DNA from: Amoeboaphelidium occidentale
Taxonomy: Eukaryota > Aphelidiomycota > Aphelidea
Direction of reading: 5' to 3'
DNA: 64,000 nt
NCBI GenBank assembly: GCA_023515795.1
Contig: JALGPX010000021.1
Location: 32,901-96,900 of the forward strand
Every line of letters starts with the position of its first letter. Position 1 is the stretch's first letter. The translations under genes were made by a program, and so were the position numbers. The notes under the pieces were generated by a model. That model worked only from the letters and a program-made list of their open reading frames with translations, was not told the DNA's origin and searched no databases. This document shows, piece after piece, positions 43,482 to 54,500 of the stretch.

Positions 43482-44587
43482 TCATATTCCTTCAAGTGCC
43501 AAAGCTTTTAGTGTCAGAGAGATGTCGCTTTCAGAAGCGCTTTCAGTTTTCTTTTTGTTAACGACGCCTTCGACCGGAAGAGGAACCTGCTGCCCAGAAG
43601 CTTCTAAGTTTTTAAATCCATCAATAGCTGACGGTCCCTCTTTGCTTATAGAGCCAGATCTCTGAGAACTGGTGGTTGTAGCAACAAATGACAGCAATGA
43701 TTTTCCATGACCAGCATAATTCGTAGGAAATAGAGATATTACAGCTTGTTTGTCGTATGAAAGTAGAGTCGAAATTTGGGAGCCAGTAATACGAACTCGA
43801 ATAAATGGATGTCCATATGTTAAAGAACAATTTATCAAACGCGAATTGTAAGGAATATTATGATTAAATGCCAAACCACGAAGGAACGAAGATGGAATAG
43901 AACCATTCCATAACCACTTTGGAATGCTTTGAGGAAGATCCAGTTCATGTGTATTTGATGCGACTTGTTCAGAAGCATTCACGACAAACTGATCAGACAC
44001 ACCTGTTTCATCATTCGTAAGCAAAGTAATTGTAACAGGAACAGTTATCGGATTATTAGGAGCCCCAAACTTCTCAAGAAATTCGGTTTCCTCTGCCGAA
44101 ATTACGCCGTCTCTTGTGTGCCTTGAGAACTCAGCCATTGCAACTTGTGCGCTCCAGAGTTGGAACTTGCGCAAACACATTACAACAACGCCAGTAACAA
44201 TTGCACCATCCAAACAGTGAATATACACGGGATATTTGCCACTAATTAAGACTTGAAGTGCTTGAAATACAATTAAGGGTGTTAGAGGAATCGTGTCTTT
44301 AGGCTTTTCCACTTTAATATGAAGCATTTCAATACCCTCCTCCGCGCAGAACTTTGCCGCAGCTTCATTCAGAGGTTCAGGCGTCAATGAGAGAATTCTC
44401 TTAAGTTTCAGCCTAGTGTGTTATATGATATCGTTTAACGGTTTACTTACTTTTTCAGGAAGCTAAAGTTGTTTTGCTTTGGGTATGCACCTCTGAACAC
44501 TCCATGTTCTACAATGCCGTACCGAAATGGTGGAATGTATTGCGCTTTTGTGTGTCTGGGTTGTAAATTGATATATTTATACGTCAT
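43482..44587 (-). CDS. Oca4/Oca6-type atypical tyrosine phosphatase, degenerate active site
   Basis: Complement of join 43482..44412, 44451..44587 (355 aa); the 38-nt intron is GTAAGT...CACTAG. Exon 1 carries the diagnostic PFA-DSP/Siw14-like opening YIPPFRYGIVEHGVFRGAYP, continuing NNFSFLKKLKLKRILSLTPEPL across the junction. The P-loop reads IHCLDGAIVTG: the Cys is kept, but the invariant Arg of CX5R is Val, so classical phosphatase activity is unlikely. Yeast Oca4/Oca6 relatives are also degenerate and belong to the Siw14/Oca complex that acts on inositol pyrophosphate signalling. A C-terminal half of about 170 residues is extra and has no recognised domain. Confidence 0.8.
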
Positions 44588-44793
44588 ACGATGAAGAGTC
44601 TGAGCGTACAATGTTTCGACTGTTTCGGTGAGTCGAGAGAGAGATCGAAGATTCCTTGGAACGAAACACGGACTTATCTTGCGATATCATTTATAACCAG
44701 TCCTTTAAATGCTGAAACGTTGCAGGCGCGATCATGTTAAAATCATGTCTATTTTTCTCTTTTGTACGAATGTGGTCATATATTGAATTCTGC

Positions 44794-46112
44794 TTAAACA
44801 ACTTCTCCAGAGGTATTTCCGTTGGTTATCACTTGATTTGAAACGAATGCTGTAGTAGCATTGGAGTCGTTGGTAACAATGGTTAGAGGCCACAATGATT
44901 TGGGATCGTGTAGTTTTTGTAATTCCACTAGAACTTTTTCCATTGGCATTCTCATAGCAGGATCTTGGCACCATGTTACCGCAATTATCTTCACTAAACC
45001 AAGTACAATTGAATCGGTTTTACATAGCTTTTCAGTTTCTTCCGGAAATTCTGGCCTTTCACCCGAGCAAACTCTGGTTTCAATACCTTCCCATGATCTT
45101 ATCTGTTTCCAAGCTTTTTTCTTGGTGACCATCTCCCAGAGTGTTATTGAGTACGCGTAGATATCAGCTGCTTTAGCAATATCTGGCTCAATCTGTAGGT
45201 CAAGAATAGAAGTTGGTCCACCTGGTCGTAATCTTTTAAATACTTCTGGAGCAGCGAATGCAGCTGATGCTCCCAAAATCTGAACTGTTCTCAAATGTCG
45301 CACGACATTGATTAAATCTGAGTTAACTATCGCTGATATTCCCATGTCTGCTATAACAACTATAAGTTTGCCAACTTTGTCAATATCAACCAAAAGATTT
45401 TCAGGCTTCATGTCATAATGCACGATACCACTGTTGTGAAGTGCAGTAAGACCATTAGCGATATCGAATGCGAAATGAAGAATGACTTCTGAGGTAACTT
45501 GACCAGATTCATCCCTTCGCCTGGTCATAAACTGTCCTAAAGATCCCAACTCATAGTGTTTCATCGCGATGAACATTGGGTTCATGCAGAAACCGTAAAT
45601 CTTCACGAAGTTCGGGTGGCTTCTGTAGAACCACATCAAAGACACCTCTTGACAGAAGGATGATTTCTGTTCTTCATTCTGACAATCTTCGCCATTGAGT
45701 ATCTTCTTGATTACACAGGTATTAGCTCCAGCCCTCTGTATAATCGATTCATTGGTGATTTCTGCGCTAGATATCAATGCAGAACCACCTCTAGCCAGTT
45801 GCTTCTTTATGACAAAATCATCAACATCACATTGAAGGAACCCAGGTATTGAAAGCTCTGAACAACGTTAGACTCAACAATATGATCATCATGGCATCAA
45901 CCTTTTTCTTGAGGCACAATAGTCTGAATTATATTGGATATCACGCTGAAATCTGGAATCGACTTTGTCTTATCTCCTAGAACTGTGTTTGCCCATCGTT
46001 TCTTGAGATCTATGCTGTGTAGGTGATAGGCGATTGTATATATTAGGCCTTCAACTACCACAGTAATACAAATACATAAGAGCCAAGACGCAACAGGATG
46101 CAACTCAGACAT
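44794..46112 (-). CDS. membrane-anchored TKL-like protein kinase
   Basis: Complement of join 44794..45857, 45902..46112 (424 aa). The 44-nt intron 45858..45901 (GTTGAT...TTCAG) joins a short membrane ORF to the kinase ORF in frame. N-terminus: one TM helix (WLLCICITVVVEGLIYTIAY, residues about 10-29), then a 50-residue linker, then the kinase. Motifs: glycine loop LARGGSALISS (last Gly missing), catalytic Lys in CVIKKIL, alpha-C Glu in CQEVS, catalytic loop VHYDMKPENLL (HRD changed to HYD), metal loop ADMG (DFG changed to DMG), then APEVF and the C-lobe motif WQDPAMRM-type WCQDPAMRM. Asp and Lys needed for catalysis are kept. Closest overall to protist TKL kinases; signal and substrate unknown. 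Confidence 0.8.
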
Positions 46113-46207
46113 TTATCACAAAGATACAAGTTTCAAACTAAAGCGCATCAAGACTGCAATCTATTTTTAGCGGTCTTTTCAAAGTTCGAAACGACAGCGA
46201 TATTACA

Positions 46208-46693
46208 ATGGCGAATAGTCAAAAGAAGCACAACAGCAAAAACGATATATCTTCTTTATCAGAGACAGTGGATAAACTGCAAAGGGCTGCTATGGGTAGC
46301 TCAAAGGATATTGAACAGATGACATCGACTGAGTTGGATCAATATGTTAGACAGATGCTTTTAAAAGAAGCATCAGAGAGAAAAACAAAATACGAACATA
46401 TCGGAGTCGATGCGTATGTTGAGCCTTTGAGAAGAGCAGAGAGAAGAGGCAAAGCAGATTCCGGTTTCCTGAAGAATGTGATTAAACACAACGCTGCACA
46501 TAATCGAGTAATTGAAAAGTCTACGGAAAGGCTGAAACAGGATAAACATGCGGATGAAATACCTGTAAAACAAACGACAAAACGTCGAAGGCCTGATAAT
46601 AATTTCCTATCAAAGTTGCTACAACAGACCAAAACCGATAACGATGGCCTTCGACCAGCAAAGACAACAAAATCGACTCCCAGAGGCGACTAA
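46208..46693 (+). CDS. small basic protein, unknown (probably nuclear)
   Basis: 161 aa, Lys/Arg/Gln-rich and mostly helical, with no TM or signal peptide. A central block, YVEPLRRAERRGKADSGFLK followed by NVIKHNAAHNRVIEK, looks conserved, and the tail holds likely nuclear localisation sequences (TTKRRRPDNNF). The size and composition resemble small eukaryotic nuclear or RNA-processing factors, but I cannot name a family. ATG 95 nt from the divergent kinase gene. Confidence 0.65.
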   Translation: MANSQKKHNSKNDISSLSETVDKLQRAAMGSSKDIEQMTSTELDQYVRQMLLKEASERKTKYEHIGVDAYVEPLRRAERRGKADSGFLKNVIKHNAAHNRVIEKSTERLKQDKHADEIPVKQTTKRRRPDNNFLSKLLQQTKTDNDGLRPAKTTKSTPRGD

Positions 46694-46924
46694 GTTGGAT
46701 ATCGTTAGAGAAGTAATGCAGAAGGTCTGTAAGGCATCAGCGGAAGTCCGATCGCAGAAGCTCTAACAGGCAAGTTCTGGCGATGATGGCTGTCGGAGGT
46801 TAAATGCTTTTCACACGATGCTCTGTGCTTAAATAGGAACTTAATTGTGCTTTAAGTAGCACAAAAATAAACCCACGATCCACTCTGTTTCCAATGTCTT
46901 TATTACCTCGAAACTTCCGGAATT

Positions 46925-48325
46925 CTAATTTGATGCTACATTTTCGGTTGAGCTGTTGATGCTCTCTTTTGAGCCAGCCCTTTTGTCCTTCTTGTTTACC
47001 TTCTTTTCGTTTTCCTGCTCTGCGAGAGTATCAGCAACTGGAGGAGGAGGAAAATTCTCAATGTATGATATTTTCCTTCCAGAATTCATATACTCTTTGA
47101 CCATTTCATCCGTAACTTTAGCTTTCCTCTCCTGAAAATCAACCACAAATCCTTGCAGTAATTTGATACACTCAGCCTTCATTTCACCAGACATCAATTT
47201 ACCTTCTCTGTACAACTGCGCCAACTGCTCAATCTTTGCATCATCTTCTTCAAAGAACCTCAAATACTGATATGCAACATCAACATCAGGATTACCACCC
47301 AATTCTTCCTGCAACTCCTTAGTAGCCTGACCACCAGAGAACCCATGCTTATTAATCTTCTTTTTAATCTGAGCAGGAGTATCAGTCATGAATATTGCAC
47401 TTGTATCAACAGATGCACTCATCTTGGAACCAGGCCCCTGTAAAGCAGGGAAGAATTTTGCATGTATAAGAGCAGGTTTTGGATATTTCAACTTCCTAGC
47501 AACATCTCTAGTCAGTCTAAAGTAAGGATCCTAAAGAATAAGTTTCCTTCAACCCAAGATTAAACATACCTGATCAATGGCACAGGGAATCAGACACGGA
47601 ATATCCGAGCGTGAACCAAATATATGCGGAAATGAATTTGAGAACGATGGAGCTGCTTGTACTGCAACAAAATGAACTTTACCAATACAGGAAGAATCAT
47701 CAAACCCAAATGTAGCTTTAGAATGACTCCCTGGAATACCCTTTGATATCCTGACAATATTATGATAAAATGCGCCACCAACATAATCCAAATTAGAAAA
47801 GATAAAAGTCTTTTCCTTCTTGAAATTACAAGCAATAATATCTTTAGCGTTCTGATAAGAGAATTCATGACATTGTTCCAGAGTCAAATCCTTAAACAGA
47901 AACTTTTCATCATCAGTCAACTGAATCACCAGTGGAACATCGAATACATCCTGCAACCACTGACAGAAGATAAAAGGAACCATGTGACCCAAATGCATTG
48001 AATCCGAAGATGGACCGCGGCCAGTGTACAAATAGAATGGCTGCTTCTTTTCGTACCTGTCCAGAATATCATTCAATTCCCTGTGCGAGAAGAATATTCC
48101 ACGCCTTAGAAAACGATGTGGTTTCCTTCCAGTAACTTTTTCAAAGCGTTCCAATAATTCTTTAGTAATTGGCTGTGAACCAAAATCCACAATTAATTTA
48201 TCATAATCAATTTCCTGTTGTTTACCATCCACCACTGCGCCCTCGACATCCCACGGCGTAACTTTTTGCGATCTTTTCAAATTATTAGTTGGCATGATAG
48301 AAGGAGGATGATTACTTTTCAGCAT
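46925..48325 (-). CDS. WARS1: cytosolic tryptophanyl-tRNA synthetase
   Basis: Complement of join 46925..47530, 47570..48325 (453 aa); the 39-nt intron GTATGT...TTTAG falls between AIDQ and DPYFRLTRD. Start at 48325, with an alternative ATG at 48295. Class I signatures: [19 protein letters not shown] (HIGH equivalent HLGH) and GPGSKMSAS (KMSKS equivalent), with VTPWDVEG and [10 protein letters not shown] typical of eukaryotic/archaeal TrpRS. The vertebrate WHEP domain is absent. It attaches Trp to tRNA-Trp in the cytosol. A Glu/Lys-rich C-terminal tail of about 30 residues is extra. Confidence 0.96.
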
Positions 48326-48522
48326 CAGAAGCGCTTTTAGTCAAGGGAGACTGTGTATCTATTCTACAATCGAATTAAAGCGAATAATCCACGAAAAGCT
48401 TACGATTCATTCATGTTTGCTTGATTGTGATTCACTCAAAGGAAATACACGGTGAAATTTTCAAACCGTTTCAAATCCCCCCTTTACGATTTTATTTATT
48501 TACCACCTTTGAACTGTTTTAA

Positions 48523-49406
48523 TCACTTTCTTAGATTAAATGCAGTCTGCCCTTGTTTTGTCTCAACTTCATACAAACCACTTTCACAATTTCCAGTTGA
48601 CCAATCTACAATCTTATCAGCCACAGCATGTAAAGGCGTCCATGAAGAGAAATCAGCCTTAGGCATAGCATTCCTATTAGCCTCCGTATCCAGCGTAGTC
48701 CTACCAAAAGTTTTAACGTTCTGCTCAAACTAATCTTACGGTAAAAGACATACAACTTTGGCTCCTTGTGGCATTCCACTTCCTTCACTCATTAGAGACT
48801 TGGTCAATTGTAAAACAGCAGCCTTTGCCATACCATAACCAATCATCCCTATACAATAAAGGTCACATATGTTAAGGAGCAGCGTAATCCTACCAGGTGT
48901 GCCATCCAAAGCAGCCTTTGCCCCAGTCAACACCAACAATCCATTCCTTCAAAAATCAGCCTGCAATAGAGAGAGAGAGAGAGATAATGGTTACTGTGGT
49001 TTCAAGTATTTGGCAGATATTCTTGAAGCAATAACTGATGTCTGTACACTCTGCTTCAACATCAAATCCACACAATCAACCAATTCTTCTGATGAAGCAT
49101 TACCACCTCTCCAACCCCCAGCGACACAAACAACCGTATCCAAACTACTGGAGATTTTCAATAATACATCTTGACATTTTGTTAGAATCTTTTCTTCATG
49201 TTGCTTAAATGTATCTGTAGCATTCAATACAATCTGATGGGTACACTGCTGATTCTCCAAAAAGTCCACTCCAATAACGCAACCCTAATCAAGATGGAGT
49301 TAAACAAGGACAGAATAGATTATATTACATAGGAATTCTTTAATAAACTTGCAACTATTTGTTTCCCTAGTGCTCCACTTGAACCATAAACCAGCGCGCA
49401 CTTCAT
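48523..49406 (-). CDS. QDPR: dihydropteridine reductase (SDR family)
   Basis: Complement of join 48523..48700, 48740..48848, 48894..48946, 48995..49284, 49329..49406 (235 aa); introns of 39, 45, 48 and 44 nt. The spliced protein matches [22 protein letters not shown] (NADH fold), [40 protein letters not shown] (YxxxK active site) and [11 protein letters not shown]. The intron at 48947..48994 must use an AAG acceptor (TTTGAAG); the nearer TTGCAG gives an in-frame stop. QDPR regenerates tetrahydrobiopterin, implying pterin-dependent hydroxylases. No part of this gene gives a long uninterrupted ORF. Confidence 0.9.
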
Positions 49407-49428
49407 CCTTTTACTTTGAGAAAAGATA

Positions 49429-50465
49429 ATTGAGGTCAAAAACTATCATTTATTAACACTCTTCATTCATTCATTCCATCCATCCATCCTTCCATCCTTC
49501 CTAATCTTTAAGCATCAACCATTGCAACATCTCCTTCTTCTCTTTCCGCAGTAACATTTGTTGCAGTTGCAGTTGTAGTTGCACCCTATATCAAATAATT
49601 ATAACAATTTGTAATTAATTCAACTTATAAACTATAAAAATCATACACTATTAGCACTAGCATTAGCATTAACATTAACATTAGAAGTATTCATGTATGC
49701 ATTCATTTCTGCATCCAATTCTTCTGCAGTCTTTGGCCTTCTTGGCTGTCTTCCAGCGCCTCTTCCTCTTGCTGAACCTCTTCCACCTCTACCACTACCT
49801 CTTCTTTCTTGTACAGATCCTCCTATACGATTCAACACACCAACAGCAGCAGCAGCAGCAGCAGCAGACTCAGCACCAGATGGCAAAGTAGTAGTCAATT
49901 CAATCCTCATGGGGCGTCCTAAAAAAAGAAGAATCAGAATATTATATATACTCTCTCAACAACAATAATAATAACAAACCATCTAATGCTACATTGTTGT
50001 ACTTTTTAACTGAACTTATTGCATCCTGTTTCCTCACAAAAACAACNATTGAGGTCAAAAACTATCATTTATTAACACTCTTCATTCATTCATTCCATCC
50101 ATCCATCCTTCCATCCTTCCTAATCTTTAAGCATCAACCATTGCAACATCTCCTTCTTCTCTTTCCGCAGTAACATTTGTTGCAGTTGCAGTTGTAGTTG
50201 CACCCTATATCAAATAATTATAACAATTTGTAATTAATTCAACTTATAAACTATAAAAATCATACACTATTAGCACTAGCATTAGCATTAACATTAACAT
50301 TAGAAGTATTCATGTATGCATTCATTTCTGCATCCAATTCTTCTGCAGTCTTTGGCCTTCTTGGCTGTCTTCCAGCGCCTCTTCCTCTTGCTGAACCTCT
50401 TCCACCTCTACCACTACCTCTACCTCTTCTTTCTTGTACAGATCCTCCTATACGATTCAACACAC

Positions 50466-50508
<43 letters not shown>

Positions 50509-50686
50509 CTCAGCACCAGATGGCAAAGTAGTAGTCAATTCAATCCTCATGGGGCGTCCTAAAAAAAGAAGAATCAGAATATTATATATACTCTCTCAAC
50601 AACAATAATAATAACAAACCATCTAATGCTACATTGTTGTACTTTTTAACTGAACTTATTGCATCCTGTTTCCTCACAAAAACAAC
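49429..50686. repeat. allelic/contig-end duplication joined by one N (50047)
   Basis: 49429..50046 (618 nt) and 50048..50686 (639 nt) are direct copies of the 3' half of ALYREF. The length difference of 21 nt is five CAG units (7 versus 12 Ala) plus a 6-nt Arg-Gly indel. Otherwise nearly identical, including introns. Confidence 0.88.
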
Positions 50687-51019
50687 TTCTGCAGTACCTT
50701 TTGATTTACCCTGAGCATCAAAAGACAGTGACACTTTCTTTAAGGGCCCCATGGAAGAGAACAACTCCTAAACAACAAAAATCAGTCAACCATAGTAAAA
50801 ACATCTCTGAAATACCCTTAAGTCACTCTCTGTTACACCAAAGTGAAGATTAGACACTAAAATCTTTGAACCCAAATCAATAGGATGTTTCTGAGTTAAG
50901 GATTTTCCCTCTCTGCCTCTTCTGCCTCTTCCTCTTCTGGAATCTTTTAATCCTACTCTTTCACTCTTTGAAATGTCATCAAGTGCCATATCCAGTTTCT
51001 TTTCTGAATTAGAAGTCAT
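50127..51019 (-). CDS. ALYREF: mRNA export adaptor ALYREF/Yra1 (THO complex subunit 4)
   Basis: Complement of join 50127..50204, 50266..50558, 50620..50767, 50816..51019 (240 aa) using the second copy; introns are 61, 61 and 48 nt. An N-terminal UAP56-binding-type helix (KKLDMALDDISK) is followed by an RG-rich segment, one RRM (SKILVSNLHFGVTESDL; RNP1-like KGTAEVVFVR), a poly-Ala tract, an RGG region (RGGRGSARGRGAGRQPR) and the helix KTAEELDAEMNAYMN, with an acidic end (EREEGDVAMVDA). It couples splicing/THO to mRNA export through UAP56 and the NXF1 receptor. Bases 49508-50046 are a second copy of exons 4, 3 and part of 2 with a shorter poly-Ala. Confidence 0.93.
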
Positions 51020-51445
51020 TTTGGGGAAAGAGAAAATGGATTGTGTGATTGGGGAAGACTATTGGACAGACAGACAGACAGTCAGACAGACAGTCAGGTG
51101 GAGAGACAGAAGAGAAGAGAAGAGAAGAGATAGATAGATAGATAGATAGAAAGAGAAGAGAGTCACTACTACTACTACAACTTAATAAAAGATGACGTCA
51201 TTCTTCTAATACATAAACTNATCCAATTTCTTTTCTGAATTAGAAGTCATTTTGGGGAAAGAGAAAATGGATTGTGTGATTGGGGAAGACTATTGGACAG
51301 ACAGACAGACAGACAGGTGGAGAGACAGTCAGGTGGAGAGACAGAAGAGAAGAGAAGAGATAGATAGATAGATAGAAAGAGAAGAGAGTCACTACTACTA
51401 CTACAACTTAATAAAAGATGACGTCATTCTTCTAATACATAAACT
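50990..51445. repeat. allelic/contig-end duplication of the ALYREF/PSME4 promoter, joined by one N (51220)
   Basis: 50990..51219 and 51221..51445 are direct copies covering the first ALYREF codons and upstream region. They differ in the length of GACA/GTCA and GATA tetranucleotide runs and one SNP in the coding part. Confidence 0.85.
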
Positions 51446-51504
51446 TACTCTTATCTCCTCCTCCTTCTCTCTTTTTCTTTTTCTAAAACTGATTCATAGA
51501 AATA
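51020..51504. promoter_or_regulatory. divergent ALYREF / PSME4 promoter with CRE palindrome and microsatellites
   Basis: About 485 nt as assembled, but about 260 nt when the duplicated segment is removed. It contains (GACA)n, (AGAGA)n and (GATA)n tracts. A perfect CRE/ATF palindrome TGACGTCA occurs at 51193..51200 and again at 51419..51426 in the duplicate. The palindrome is likely a bZIP factor site serving both genes. Confidence 0.5.
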
Positions 51505-54500
51505 ATGAACAACAACAACAACAACAACAAACTGAATTACAATTTACTACTTCCTTACATTGATGAGAAGAAGAAGGAAATAGAAAATGAAGAGAATCTT
51601 CTAGTTAAACAGATTACTGATACTCTTGAAAGGATTCTTCTTCTTCTTCTTCATGTTGATGATGATAAAGAACAACAACAACAACAACAACAACAACAAA
51701 AGAATAATTCTGATTTGATATTTCTTACAAGACAGATTCATTTATTATATGAATTAAAGTATTCCTTTAGACAAAATGTTGTTACAGTAAAGATTATTAA
51801 TGGTTTAATTGGAATACTCTTCAAAAGTACAACAAAAAATTTAGATTCGTTTATTGCAACTCAACTATTGAATACTCTAATTCTTCTACTTAATAAGAAC
51901 AATCCATCTACTGTAAAAGAAGTTGAAGTTGAAGTGGACTTTAATACAATAAGAGTATTATTGGAAAGAATGTTGTTTCCATCTTCAAAGGATTTTCTAT
52001 TTAAACAACAACAGCAACAGCAACAACAACAACAGAAACTATGTAGTTTATATATTAAATTCATTCAATCTGTTTTGCCTTATTTAAAGATTAATTTAGA
52101 AGAATCTTTACTTAAGGAATATCTTCCACTTGTTTTACATGATCAGGGTGATTTGGGTGTATTCCTTTCTTCTTTTGGATTATTATTGTTGTTGATGCCA
52201 TACAATGATATCACAGGAGTATTACATATTGATTTAATTACTTTTATTTATAAGAGTAATGTTGCTTTGAAATCTTTGGATTTATTGTATTTGGANACTT
52301 TAATACAATAAGAGTATTATTGGAAAGAATGTTGTTTCCATCTTCAAAGGATTTTCTATTTAAACAACAACAACAACAACAACAACAGAAACTATGTAGT
52401 TTATATATTAAATTCATTCAATCTGTTTTGCCTTATTTAAAGATTAATTTAGAAGAATCTTTACTTAAGGAATATCTTCCACTTGTTTTACATGATCAGG
52501 GTGATTTGGGTGTATTCCTTTCTTCTTTTGGATTATTATTGTTGATGATGCCATACAATGATATCACAGGATTATTACATATTGATTTAATTACTTTTAT
52601 TTATAAGAGTAATGTTGCTTTGAAATCTTTGGATTTATTGTATTTGGATTATGTTACAAGGATATTGTATTACAATTATGGTTCATCATTCAATCAACAT
52701 CAAAATGTTAAAAGTCAGATTTTGTCTCATGATTTAATACAGTTGGTTTATTCTATTGTTCTGACACATTTGGATTTGTCTACTGTAGGATCATTAAATG
52801 TATCTACTACAGGTACAATGACTGTATTATCTTCTTCTTCTTCTTCTTCTTCAGGTAAAACTTCAACAACAATGATTGGTGGATTCTCTAGTAGGAATGG
52901 TACTGTTAGAGCTATTGATGAATCTATTCTTTCTAGTACTTTATTCAAGAAGAGTGTTAATGGAGTAGCAGGTGGATTACGTATAGGGTCAAAAGAAGAA
53001 AAGTATTGGACCATGGGGTGTTTTATTGTATATTCTTTGAAGGAAGGTTTTAGTCAATTGGAGAAATTATTAAAGTTATTGGAACCTTTGTATCATCCAT
53101 CTGCTTCACATGGGAGATGGAGTGTTGCTGTAGTTAAATTATTGTGTGGAATATCTTATTATTTGCAAGAGAGAGTGGATTATGAAAAGAGTTTTGTAGA
53201 AAGTGATAATGGGAGTACTTTAAGAAGAATAAGAAGAAAAAGGTATGGAAAAGAGTTTTATTTGGATTATGGTTTAGTCAAGAAGATTGTGCTTCTTTTG
53301 AAACCATTGTTGTTGCGTTGTGTGTTTAGTAAGGATGATGATAGGATTGTTAGGATGGCTAGTGATTCTTTGAAGAGATTATTGTATGTTGTTTCATCTT
53401 TTGAAGAAATGGAACAAGAAGTCTTGTTGTATGGGGATGTATTGCAACTATTGTATGATACTCTAGGTCAGCAGCAGCAGCAGCAGCAGCAACAGCAACA
53501 ACAACACTCAAATGATGATAAAACTTCAACTGCAGTATCAAGTCAGCCGCATAGGGTTAATTCTTGTATTGGATTATTGAGTAATTTGATTGAACCTATT
53601 TTAAATCGTCAAATGTATCCAAAAGGTTCATTGTACTTGATAGAGATGCTGGATTTGACATTGGCTGGTATTGATTTGAATGATCCATCAAAATCTTTTA
53701 AAACTCTATCCTTCTATGTCAAAGTGTTGATGAATGTACCAATAGCCAGGCATCCTCCAGATGAAGAAGAGCAGCAGCAGGAAACAACGGAAAATTCTCT
53801 GTCAAAAGACTTGATACTGAGGACTGAGCTTTTTACTAATTGGTTGCATGGTATGCTCGATAGATTGTTTTTATTGATTGAGAATAATGAAGCTCATGCT
53901 CAAGCATCACAACAACAAGAATCTAATTCTAATAATACTGATGGTTTTAATGATGGTGGTGGTGGTGGTGGCGCGACTCCAGAAAGGGTACTGATGGATT
54001 TTTGTAATTATTTAGTTTCTGTACTTGCTTATCAGATTTCTTTTCCAAATACTTCTCAATTGGAATCTTCCGCAATTGTAGATCGTATTCTTGAATTTGC
54101 ACAATCAAAAGTATTCACTAGAAAAGAAACTGCAGAATGTGTAGCAGGAATGCTGCAATCATTTTCGGAAGCGCACTCTCATTATGTTTTTATAGAATAT
54201 GACTTCTTGACAAAGATCTGTCAGAGAATTAAGGAAGAATTATTACAAGGTGCTGGTTTGGTTTGGATGGGTGATTCTGCTGATAATAAGGATCGTGGAA
54301 TTGATGAAAAGTTGATTTATAATTTGAGGTTATTGAAAGCGATATTGCCAAATTTTGGGTTGATTCTTTCAGAGAAGGATCAAAAGTATTCCAAGCAACA
54401 GATTGATGGAATGAAGAAAATGATTGAAAGTGTACTGGAAATGATTGCTAATGAAGTGAAATTGCGTAGTGCTTATAGATTAGGTTTTAAAGTTTTGAAG

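Noticed and set aside
44588-44793. tRNA or small RNA gene upstream of the Oca-like gene
   Set aside because: No cloverleaf, A/B box pair or CCA-type 3' end is recognisable on either strand.
45902-46112. Independent small membrane protein next to the kinase
   Set aside because: It splices in phase to the kinase frame, which otherwise lacks its start and glycine loop.
46694-46924. A C/D-box snoRNA in the 231-nt spacer after the small basic protein
   Set aside because: A GATGATG string resembles a C box, but I find no matching D box or terminal stem, so it is not supported.
49441-49505. Possible CRISPR-like or satellite array (CATT/CATC repeats)
   Set aside because: Simple tetranucleotide low-complexity sequence in an intergenic region, duplicated only by the scaffold join; there are no spacers or conserved repeat units.
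52296-52311. Premature stop splitting PSME4 into two genes
   Set aside because: The stop arises only from the frame offset at the N join; each copy is open in its own frame.
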